Shown in pieces: positions 55,036 to 64,000 of a DNA stretch of 64,000 nt. The stretch is from positions 1,488,001 through 1,552,000 of the forward strand of contig CM073326.1 in the NCBI GenBank assembly GCA_037043015.1. The letters are read 5' to 3'. The translations under genes and the position numbers were made by a program. Numbering within the stretch: position 1 is the first letter of the stretch; each line of letters opens with the position of its first letter. The notes beneath the pieces were generated by a model. It worked only from the letters and a program-made list of their open reading frames with translations, ran no database searches and was not told where the DNA came from. Source of the DNA: Bryum argenteum. Its lineage: Eukaryota > Streptophyta > Bryopsida > Bryales > Bryaceae.

Positions 55036-55551
55036 TTCGCATCTCGACAAGTGGCCTCCTCCGCAATCACCACATCACGAGCCGCTGAATTTGATGTACT
55101 ATTCTTGATTTGCATGCCATTTACCATCCTTTCAAGGACCTTCAAATTCTTCACATTCAAATGCCTAAGGCGCCTATGGCGTAGCTCCAAAGGCGCTGAT
55201 TGTGGCATTTGGTGTGCCACATTGGCCATATCATACATGAAGAAGGGCATTTGATACAAACTCCCTTCTCTTGGCAATCTAGCAATTACATTCCTATTTG
55301 CAGCCCTCACAATGCATGCATTATCATCAAACTCCACTTTTAAGCCATTAAGAGCAAGCTTTGCTATGGATAACAAATTTCTCTTTAACTTTGGGATGTG
55401 GAGAACCTCCTTTATGTTGATTTTGTGCTTTACTCCCATCACCTTCACCTCCTCAACAATGGTGCCAACTCCGACCGCATGCACAATACTACCATCTCCC
55501 AAGTGCACATTTCGTGGTGGTGATATTACCTCATATGTTTGAAATGCTGCC
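55036..55551 (-). pseudogene. Gag-only family-B element B3, protease/pre-integrase fragment
   Basis: The minus strand reads VHLGDGSIVHAVGVGTIVEE, EVLHIPKLKRNLLSIAKLAL and HRRLRHLNVKNLKVLERM, then jumps from SNSA to RDVVIAEEATCRDANVE, skipping the integrase core. B2 interrupts it at 55035; the rest (PSGSLEPLW region) continues at 49555-49440. The other end breaks at 55551 against a plus-strand LTR fragment. Confidence 0.85.
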
Positions 55552-56756
55552 CTCTACATTGTGTGTGTAAGCTTGATGTTTGTATTCTCTCTCACCCTCT
55601 ATTGAGTCTCAATAGGTTATGGGCCCACTACCCTTGTAGTGAGGTTGAGTTTGAATACATCTGGAGGCTTGGAGAGGTCACGGAGGTGTTGCACACACTT
55701 AGAGGGCTGATTTGCACTCCTTGGAACATTGGAGGTGCATTCGGAGCCATTTGGAGGTGTTTGCAACCATTTGAATGTGTTGTGAGGTGATTTGGAGCCA
55801 TTTGGATGTGTTTGCAACCATTTGGAGCATTGGAGGTGCATTTGGAGCCATTTGGAGGTGTGTGCAACCTCTTGGAGGTGTTTGCAACCATTTGGTGCTT
55901 TGGAGGTGTACTTGGAGCCCTTTGGAGGTGTTTGGAGGTGATTTGGTGCTTTGGAGGTGTACTTGGAGCCCTTTGGAGGTGTCTGGAGGTGATTTAAGGC
56001 ATTAGAGGATTGTGAGCTTCCCTTGTCTTGGTTAGAGTGTTTCTAACACAAGAAGGGGCTGATTAGAGCATTTGTGGTGCATGTGTGCACACAAAGGGCT
56101 GATTTGTGCATGTGTCGTGCAAGAGAGGTGTCTTGAGGCTCCTAAGTTGAGATTTGAGTGATTTGAGGTTCATGAAGCTTATTTGACATTGATTGAGGGC
56201 TGATCTAGTGTAAGGAGTGCAGAAGTGCTCATTTGGAAGCATTGTGGGCTGATTTGAGTGCTTAGAGGTGCAAATTCACCTTGTGTGTGTAGTATACATC
56301 TAGATCTAGTATTCGGAGGTCAAATAGCTTGAGTTTGATTCAATTTAATGGAAGCAAGTGGATAATGCTTGTTTAGGTGTAGTAGCAAGTGGATCTTGCT
56401 TGTTTGAGTGATTTGTTGATTTAGAAGCTTCTTTGACATAGATTGAGGGCTGATCTAGTGTAGGGAGTGCACAAGTGCTCATTTGGAGGCATTGAGGGCT
56501 GATTTGAGTGCTTTGAGGTGCATATACACCTTGTGGGTGTGGGCGAAGCCTAGATCTAGCATTTGGACGTCAAAGAGCTTGAGTGTGATCAAATTTGAGT
56601 GGGAGCAAGTGGATCTTGCTTGTTTGAGTGTTGAAGGAGATTATTGTGCATTGATTTGTGCACAAGTGTGTTTGCACACTCCGAAGGCGCTGATTTGAGT
56701 GTTTAGGTGGTAGACTTGGGTTGTTGGTGTCGTAAGGGCAGCGTTTGTGTCTAGCC

Positions 56757-58526
56757 ATGGCTTCTTTTGAGGGTGAGAGTGTAAGGGTGCTTGAAAAGTT
56801 CAACGGCAACAACTTCCACCTTTGGAAATTTAAGATGAACCTGGCGCTCTCTTCCATGGACTTGTGGGAGATTGTTGAAGGCACGGAGGAGGCACCACCA
56901 TCTCATGCAAGTGACAAGGACAAGAAGGAGTACCAAAGGAGGGTGAGGAAGGCCATGTCTGTTAGAGATTAGGTCGTAGTTTAAAAGAGCAACGAATAGT
57001 TATTAGAGTAAGTAATAGAGGTTAGGTCTTAGTCCTCTAGAGTGTGTGAAGAGGGCTGGTCCTAAGAGCCTTAGAGAGTGGAGAGAGGCCTTAGCCTCTC
57101 GGTTATCCCATATTGATTGTAGCACCATGTGCCTACCTATGGATATATAAGCAAGGGCTTGGAATGAGTATGCATCTCATTCAAGCATTCATTGCTCTAC
57201 CATAAGGTGTAAGCTTTGATGTTTGTATTCTCTTTCACCCTGTATTGAGTTTCAATAATTTCCATGATTGGGCCCAATTTGGTGGATGCCCAACTTGCTC
57301 ACATCAAGCGATGCAAAGGCCCAGCGGAAGCATGGAGGGTGCTTTGCAACATCCATGAGACAAGAAGTTTGGCCAACATCCTCTTCTTGAGGCGCAAGTT
57401 CTTCACAATCAAGATGGAAGAAGGGGCTGACTTGTTGGAGCACATCAACAACATCAAGGCACTTGCGGATCAACTTGCTTGCTTGGATGTGCCCATGAAG
57501 GAGGAGAATATTGTTATGACCTTGCTTGATAGTCTCCCATCTTCATTTGAGCACTTGATAACGGCTTTAGAGACCTTGGCCCTTGCTGATCTTACGATGG
57601 AGTTTGTGGTGTCAAGGTTGATGCATGAAGTGTCCAAGCGGAAGGAGAGGGGTGCTCAAAGTGGTGAGGAAGCGTTGGTGGCGGCTCAAAACAAAGGGAG
57701 GATGCAAAATGGGCCAAGGACGTGCTTCAATTGTGGCAATCCCGGCCACATTGCAAGGTATTGCTTCCAAGACAAGAAGCAGAAGGAGAGAGCCAGTGTT
57801 GCAAGAAACAAAGACAATGAGGAGGAGTATGCCTTTATAAGCGCCGTTGTTGCAAGCAAAGAGGAGATGTTGGAAGAGCATGCCTTTGCAAATGGAGATG
57901 GAGATGACAACACCATGGCCAAGTGGATCATGGATTCGGGAGCCACCAAGCACATGTCACCTCATAGGGCAGCATTTCAAACATATGAGGTACTATCACC
58001 ACCACGAAATGTGCACTTGGGAGATGGTAGTATTGTGCATGCGGTCGGAGTTGGCACCATTGTTGAGGAGGTGAAGGTGATGGGAGCAAAGCACAAAATC
58101 AACATAAAGGAGGTTCTTCACATCCCAAAGTTAAAGAGAAATTTGTTATCCATAGCAAAGCTTGCTCTTAATGGCTTAAAAGTGGAGTTTGATGATAATA
58201 CATGCATTGTGAGGGCTGCAAATAGGAATGTAATTGCTAGATTGCCAAGAGAAGGGAGTTTGTATCAAATGCCCTTCTCTATGTATGATATGGCCAATGT
58301 GGCACACCAAATGCCACAATCAGCGCCTTTGGAGCTACGCCATAGGCGCCTTGGGCATTTGAATGTGAAGGATTTGAAGGTCCTTGAAAGGATGGTAAAC
58401 GGCATGCAAATCAGGAATAATTCATCAAATTCAGCGGTTCGTGATGAGGTGATTGCGGAGGAGGCCACTTGTCGAGATGCGGATGTGGAGATGCATCCAA
58501 GTGGGAGTTTGGAGCCACTATGGTGA
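56757..58526 (+). pseudogene. B4 gag-protease ORF, split by a solo LTR
   Basis: 56757-56959 encodes MASFEGESVRVLEKFNG to RRVRKAMS; after the LTR the frame resumes at 57264 (MIGPNLVDAQLAHIK) and stays open for 420 residues to 58526. It contains UBN2 gag, zinc knuckle CFNCGNPGHIARYC (57722), protease MDSGATKHMS (57930) and GAG-pre-integrase HRRLGHLNV (about 58345). It then jumps from NSSNSA to RDEVIAEEATCRDADVEM and ends SGSLEPLW. Relative to B1 about 730 bp of integrase core is gone, with CG shared at the junction. The long open frame is striking in an element lacking RT. Confidence 0.9.
56960..57257 (+). mobile_element. Solo family-B LTR in B4 gag
   Basis: 298 bp, TGTTAGAGATTAGG...TTTCAATA, flanked by ATGTC (56955-56959) and ATTTC (57258-57262), a 5-bp duplication with one change. 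Removing it rejoins gag codons for AMSMIG. It independently confirms the TG...TA ends of this LTR family. Confidence 0.9.
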
Positions 58527-58940
58527 TTGGGGTGGATGCAACTCCAATTTCAGCGTGCGTTGTACAAGAGGCTTAAGTTGGAGAAGAGCCTAAAGGAGTG
58601 CAAGAGCCGAAAGAGACAGAAGAGGAGGATGTGGAGATTAAATAACACGAGGAAGATTGAAGAGGGGCACCGTGCACAAGACCCATGGTATCGAATAAGA
58701 GAGAGGAGGTCACTTGAGTGCATGCAAGCAAGGGGGAGTTGACCAAACAAGAGAAGTAGACATCTAGTATGGCCAATGGCACATGGGAATTGGCTTTGTT
58801 GCCAAATGCGCGCAACATAGTTAGAGGATGGAGAGGAGAGCTTGAGGTATTACCAAATGGAGGACATAGTGGGTGATATGTTGACCAAGGCGTTTACCAA
58901 GGTGAGGCACAAGGAGATTCGGTTGCTCGTAGTTTATAAG
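58527..58940 (+). pseudogene. B4 3' remnant after the second deletion
   Basis: After the integrase C-terminal linker (RERRSLE, 58700) and MANGTWELA-like sequence (58768-58800), the sequence jumps to the end of RNase H (DGEESLRYYQMEDIVGDMLTK, 58830-58890). About 1.3 kb of RT and RNase H is missing relative to B1. It ends in the first bases of a 3' LTR. Confidence 0.8.
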
Positions 58941-60177
58941 TGTTGAAGATTAGATTGCTCGTAGTTATAAGAGCATCTAATAGTTATTAGAGTGTATTTA
59001 TGTGAGGTATAGAGGCTAGGTCTTAGTCCTCTAGAGTGTGTGAAGAGGGCTGGTCCTAAGAGCCTTAGAGAGTGGAGAGAGGCCTTAGCCTCTCGGTTAT
59101 CCCATATTGATTGTAGCACCATGTGCCTACCTATGGATATATAAGCAAGGGCTTGGAATGAGTATGCATCTCATTCAAGCATTTATTGCTCTACATTGTG
59201 TGTGTAAGCTTTGATGTTTGTATTCTCTCTCACCCTCTATTGAGTCTCAATAGGTTATGGGCCCACTACCCTTGTAGTGAGGTTGAGTTTGAATACATCT
59301 GGAGACTTGGAGAGGTCACGGAGGTGTTGCACACACATAGAGGGCTGATTTGGTGCTTTGGAGGTGTACTTGGAGCCCTTTGGAGGTGTCTGGAGGTGAT
59401 TTAAGGCATTAGAGGATTGTGAGCTTCCCTTGTCTTGGTTAGAGTGTTTCTAACACAAGAAGGGGCTGATTAGAGCATTTGTGGTGCATGTGTGCACACA
59501 AAGGGCTGATTTGTGCATGTGTCGTGCAAGAGAGGTGTCTTGAGGCTCCTAAGTTGAGATTTGAGTGATTTGAGGTTCATGAAGCTTATTTGACATTGAT
59601 TGAGGGCTGATCTAGTGTAAGGAGTGCAGAAGTGCTCATTTGGAAGCATTGTGGGCTGATTTGAGTGCTTAGAGGTGCAAATTCACCTTGTGTGTGTAGT
59701 ATACATCTAGATCTAGTATTTGGAGGTCAAATAGCTTGAGTTTGATCCAATTTGAGTGGGAGCAAGTGGATCTTGCTTGTTTGAGTGTAGGAGCAAGTGG
59801 ATCTTGCTTGTTAGAGTGATTTGTTAATTTAGAAGCTTCTTTGACATAGATTGAGGGTTGCTCTAGTGTAGGGAGTGCACAAGTACTCATTTGGAGGCAT
59901 TGAGGGCTGATTTGAGTGCTTTGAGGTGCATATACACCTTGTGGGTGTGGGGGAAGCCTAGATCTAGCATTTGGACGTCAAAGAGCTTGAGTGTGATCTG
60001 ATTTGAGTGGGAGGAAGTGGATCTTGCTTGTTTGAGTGTTGAAGGAGATTATTGTGCATTGATTTGTGCACAAGTGTGTTTGCACACTCCGAAGGCGCTG
60101 ATTTGAGTGTTTAGGTGGTAGACTTGGGTTGTTGGTGTCGTAAGGGCAGCGTTTGTGTCTAGCCATGGCTTCTTTTG
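58941..60177 (+). mobile_element. Family-B fragment B5 (5' LTR, leader, gag start)
   Basis: LTR 58941-59252 (312 bp), PBS at 59253, leader 59270-60164 with a very short GGAGGTG array, and gag ATG at 60165, followed after about 12 nt by a junction with inverted sequence. It was inserted into the 3' LTR of B4. Confidence 0.88.
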
Positions 60178-60451
60178 GCCCATCTTACACACACAATGTA
60201 GAGCAATGAATGCTTGAATGAGATGCATACTCATTCCAAGCCCTTGCTTATATATCCATAGGTAGGCACATGGTGCTACAATCAATATGGGATAACCGAG
60301 AGGGTAAGGCCTCTCTCCACTCTCTAAGGCTCTTAGGACCAGCCCTCTTCACACACTCTAGAGGACTAAGACCTAGCCTCTATACCTCACATAAATACAC
60401 TCTAATAACTATTAGATGCTCTTATAACTACGAGCAATCTAATCTTCAACA
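60178..60451 (-). repeat. Inverted family-B LTR, truncated
   Basis: The reverse complement of the LTR type at 58941, from TGTTGAAGATTAG (60451) to GTGTGTAAG (about 60183). The last 60 bp of the LTR are deleted and ATGGGCC of the PBS follows. It lies inside the 3' LTR of the minus-strand element that continues at 60452. Confidence 0.88.
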
Positions 60452-62440
60452 ATTATTTGCTCTTATAAACTACGAGCAACCTAATCTCTAACACTCCCAC
60501 TTTGCGAGTAGTTTTCATCTCGCAATCTCATCTTCTTGTGCCTCAGCTTGGTAAACACCTTGGTCAACATATCACCCACTATGTCCGCCATTTGGTTATA
60601 CCTCAAGCTCTCCTCTCCATCTTGCCAACAAAGCCAATTCCCATGTGCCATTGGGCATACTAGATGTCTACTAGTCTTGTTTGGTCAACTCCCACTTGCT
60701 TGCATGCACACTTTGCAAAGCATCGCCCAAACTCAAAGTATCATCAAAAACAAATAAGATTTGCACGTTCAACTTCAATAGATGGTGGAAGAATATGGTT
60801 TAACCACCACTCACCAAGTGACCTCCTCTCCTTTATTGGATACCATGGGGCTTGTTTACGTTGCTCCTCTTCGATCTTCCTCATGTGACTCAACCTCCAC
60901 ATCCTCCTCTTCTGTCTCTTTCGTCTCTTGCACTCCTTTAGGCTCTTCTCCAACTTAAGCCTCTTGTACAACGCACGCTGAAATTTGTAGTTGCATCCAT
61001 CCCAATCACCATAGTGGCTCCAAACTCCCACTTACATGCATCTCCACATTCGCATCTCGACAAGTGGCCTCCTCCGCAATCACCACATCACGAGCCGCTG
61101 AATTTGATGTCCTATTCTTGATTTGCATGCCATTTACCATCCTTTCAAGGACCTTCAAATTCTTCACATTCAAATGCCCAAGGCGCGTATGGCGTAGCTC
61201 CAAAGGCGCTGATTGTGGCATTTGGTGTGCCACATTGGCCATATCATACATAGAGAAGGGCATTTGATACAAACTCCCTTCTCTTGGCAATCTAGCAATT
61301 ACATTCCTATTTGCAGCCCTCACAATGCATGCATTATCATCAAACTCCACTTTTAAGCCATTAAGAGCAAGCTTTGCTATGGATAACAAATTTCTCTTTA
61401 ACTTTGGGATGTGGAGAACCTCCTTTATGTTGATTTTGTGCTTTGCTCCCATCACCTTCACCTCCTCAACAATGGTGCCAACTCCGACCGCATGCACAAT
61501 ACTACCATCTCCCAAGTGCACATTTCGTGGTGGTGATATTACCTCATATGTTTGAAATGCTGCCCTATGAGGTGACATGTGCTTGGTGGCTCCCGAATCC
61601 ATGATCCACTTGGCCATGGTGTTGTCATCTCCATCTCCACTTGCAAAGGCATGCTCCTCCAACATCTCCTCTTTGCTTGCAACAACGGCGCTTACAAAGG
61701 CATACTCCTCCTCATTGTCTTTGTTTCTTGCAACACTGGCTCTCTCCTTCTGCTTCTTGTCTTGGAAGCAATACCTTGCAATGTGGCCGGATTGCCACGG
61801 GTGAAGCACGTCCTTGGCCCATTTTGCATCCTCCGTTTTGGCCATTTTTGCATCCTCCCTTTGTTTTGAGCCCGCCACCAACGCTTTCTCACCACTTTGA
61901 GCACTCTCCTTCCTCTTGGACTTGAAAGACTTTCATGCATCAACCTTGACACCACAAACTCCATCGTAAGATCAGCAAGGGCCAAGGTCTCTAAAGGGAT
62001 TATCAAGTGCTCAAATGAAGATGGGAGACTATCAAGCAAGGTCATAACAATATCCTCCTCCTTCATGGGCACATCCAAGCAAGCAAGTTGAAGTTGAAGT
62101 GCAAACCCCTTGTCAATCAATGTTGTTGATGGCATCCAACAAGTCACCTCCCCTTCTTCCATCTTGGGATTGAAGAACTTGATCTTCATGTCAGGGAAGA
62201 AGAATATGATCATCCACCAATCTTGGCCAAACTTGGGTATCTTGGATGGATGGGCTGCCGTGGCCCTCCATGCTTCCGTGCTGGTCCTTTGTTGAACTCT
62301 TGATGATGTGTAACACCACCTCCTTGGGCATCCACCATCTTCATCCCACTTCTTCAATGTCATGGACATGGCCTTCCACACCCTACTTTGGTACTCCTTC
62401 TTGTCCTTGTCACTTGCATGAGATGGTGGTGCCTCCTCCG
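60452..62440 (-). mobile_element. Gag-only family-B element B7, inverted relative to B4
   Basis: Minus strand: 3' LTR start 60493-60452 (TGTTAGAGATTAGGTTGC), purine tract 60494-60511, RNase H tail, then RT-less middle, pre-integrase, protease (MDSGATKHMS, about 61600), degraded zinc knuckle (GHIARYC) and gag to 62440, where B6 interrupts. It carries the same two deletions as B4 (SNSA-RDVVIAEEATC, and the jump from NWLCW to the DIVGDMLTK tail). 62090-62400 has many extra bases and is garbled. Confidence 0.88.
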
Positions 62441-64000
62441 TGTTAGAGATTAGGTTGCTTGTAGTTTATAAGAGCACCTAATAGTTATTAGAGTATGTTA
62501 GAGTAAGTAATAGAGGCTAGGTCTTCGTCCTCTAGGGTGTGTGAAGAGGGCTGGTCCTAAAAGCCTTAGAGAGAGTGAAGAGAGGACTTAGCCTCTCGGT
62601 TATCCCATATTGTTTGTAGCACCATGTGCCTACCTATGGATACATAAGCAAGGGCTTGGAATGAGTATGTATCTCATTCAAGCATTCATTGCTCTACCTT
62701 GTGTGTAAGCTTTGATGTTTGTATTCTCTCTCACCCTCTATTGAGCTTCAATAGGTTATGGGCCCACTACTCTTGTAGTGAGGTTGAGTTTGAATACATT
62801 TGGAGGCTTGGAGAGGTCAAGGAGGTGTTGCACACACTTAGAGGGCTGATTTGCACTGCTTGGAGCATTGGAGGTGCATTTGGAGCCATTTGGAGGTGTT
62901 TGCAACCATTTGAATGTGTTTTGAGGTGATTTGGAGCCATTTGGAGGTGTTTGCAACCATTTGGGGCTTTGGAGGTGCATTTGGAGCCATTTGGAGGTGT
63001 GTGCAACCACTTGGAGGTGCTTGCAACCATTTGGAGCTTTGGAGGTGTACTTGGAGCCATTTGGAGGTGTTTGGAGGTGATCCGAGGCATTTGGAGGCAA
63101 TTGGAGCATTTTGGAGGTGTTTGGAGGTGATCTGAGGCATTTGGAGGCAATTGGAGCATTTTGGAGGTGCTTGGAGGTCTCTTGAAGGCATTGGAAGATT
63201 GTGAGCTTCCCTTGTTTTGGTTAGAGTGTTTCTAACACATGAAGGGGCTGATTTGAGCATTTGTGGTGCATGTGTGCACACAAGGGGCTGATTTGAGCAT
63301 TTGTGGTGCAAGAGAGGTGTCTTGAGGCTCCTAAGTTGATATTTGAGTGATTTGAGGTTCATGAAGCTTATTTGACATTGATTGAGGGCTGATCTAGTGT
63401 AGGGCGTACACAAGTGCTCATTTGGAAGCATTGTAGGCTGATTTGAGTGCTTAGAGGTGCACATTCACCTTGTGTGTGTAGTAGACATCTAGATCTAGTG
63501 TTTGGAGGTCAAATAGCTTGAGTTTGATCCAATTTGAGTGGGAGCAAGTGGATCTTGCTTGTTTGAGTGATTTGTTGATCTAGAAGCTTCTTTGACATAG
63601 ATTGAGGGCTGATCTAGTGTAGGGAGTGCACAAGTGCTCATTTGGAGGCATTGAGGGCTGATTTGAGTGCTTTGAGGTGCATATACACCTTGTGAGTGTG
63701 GAGGAAGCCTAGATCTAGGATTTGGACGTCAAAGAGCTTGAGTGTGATTTGATTTGAGTGGGAGCAAGTGGATCTTGCTTGTTTGAGTGTTGGAGGGGCT
63801 TATTGTGCATTGTTTTGTGCACAAGTGTGTTTGCACACTCCTAAGGGGCTGATTTGAGTGTTTAGGTGGTAGATTTGAGTGCTTGGTGTTAGGGCTGCGT
63901 TTGTGCTTTGCCATGGCTTCGTTGGAGGGTGAGAGTGTTAGGGTGCTTGAGAAGTTCAATGGCACCAACTTCAACCTGTGGAAGTTCAAGATGAACTTGG
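62441..64000 (+). mobile_element. Family-B element B6, cut by the window end
   Basis: 5' LTR 62441-62753 (313 bp), PBS GGTTATGGGCCC at 62754, leader 62770-63912 with a long GGAGGTG array (62860-63190), and gag from ATG 63913 (MASLEGESVRVLEKFNG) open to the window end. The upstream 5-mer CTCCG (62436-62440) is the predicted left target duplicate; the right one is outside. It is inserted in the gag of B7. Confidence 0.92.

Larger units (their letters stand above)
55552..58940 (+). mobile_element. Gag-only family-B element B4
   Basis: 5' LTR truncated to its last 63 bp (55552-55614), PBS at 55615, leader 55630-56756 with an expanded GGAGGTG array, then gag and protease, two internal deletions, and a 3' LTR start (about 58912-58940) cut by the next element. 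A solo LTR (56960-57257) splits gag. RT and RNase H are missing except the last codons. Confidence 0.9.

Noticed and set aside
62756-63464. Antisense ORFs with repeated NGSKWLQTPP-like peptides (also near 40680, 54324 and 55617)
   Set aside because: Shadows of the GGAGGTG leader minisatellite; repeat number and frame vary between copies.

Overview
The window reads as a repeat-rich plant nuclear chromosome segment. It has one clear host gene, an eight-exon Rab1/RABD-type GTPase with plant-like residues and GT-AG introns. The rest is mostly transposable-element sequence. The host is a land plant or close streptophyte relative; I cannot name the species.

Layout. 1-6.2 kb holds two paralogous genes of a family I do not recognise (69-743, and a two-exon copy at 4645-6188). 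With them are a coiled-coil ORF, a candidate MITE, a 90-bp AT microsatellite and two GC-rich arrays built on the motif GGATCGGCGGTCGCC. 6.7-10.9 kb holds a decayed hAT (DUF659) transposase gene with a TATA box, bracketed by the same motif in opposite orientations. 11.0-18.9 kb is a graveyard of Copia fragments from two families, called A and B here, plus a roughly 0.94-kb TIR element. 19.2-25.7 kb is a young family-A Copia element with near-identical LTRs and a perfect 5-bp target duplication; it split a Tc1/mariner transposase pseudogene that lies on both sides of it. 27.7-33.2 kb is a Helitron Rep/helicase gene broken by a 339-bp hAT MITE (8-bp duplication) and by a 637-bp solo LTR (5-bp duplication) that landed inside the Rep HUH motif.

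34.6-38.1 kb is the Rab1 gene on the minus strand. Its tiny first coding exon is present twice, 259 bp apart, each copy followed by the same splice donor. A Harbinger-like MITE (38634-39042) sits just upstream, followed by a tRNA-like SINE candidate.

39.7-64 kb is a nest of family-B Copia elements. Their LTRs have unusual TG...TA ends, their primer-binding site matches the anticodon arm of initiator tRNA-Met (as in Drosophila copia), and their long leaders carry GGAGGTGTTTGGAGC-type repeats. Two have both LTRs (40368-45872 plus; 49556-55035 minus). Three others share the same two internal deletions, which remove the integrase core and RT/RNase H but keep gag and protease. That points to an amplified non-autonomous gag-only subfamily. 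45.9-49.55 kb is an interleaved mosaic of family-B pieces that looks like an assembly-consensus artefact or extreme scrambling.

The best leads are the unrecognised gene pair with its palindromic GC arrays, the gag-only Copia subfamily and its inverted pair, and the duplicated Rab1 first exon.
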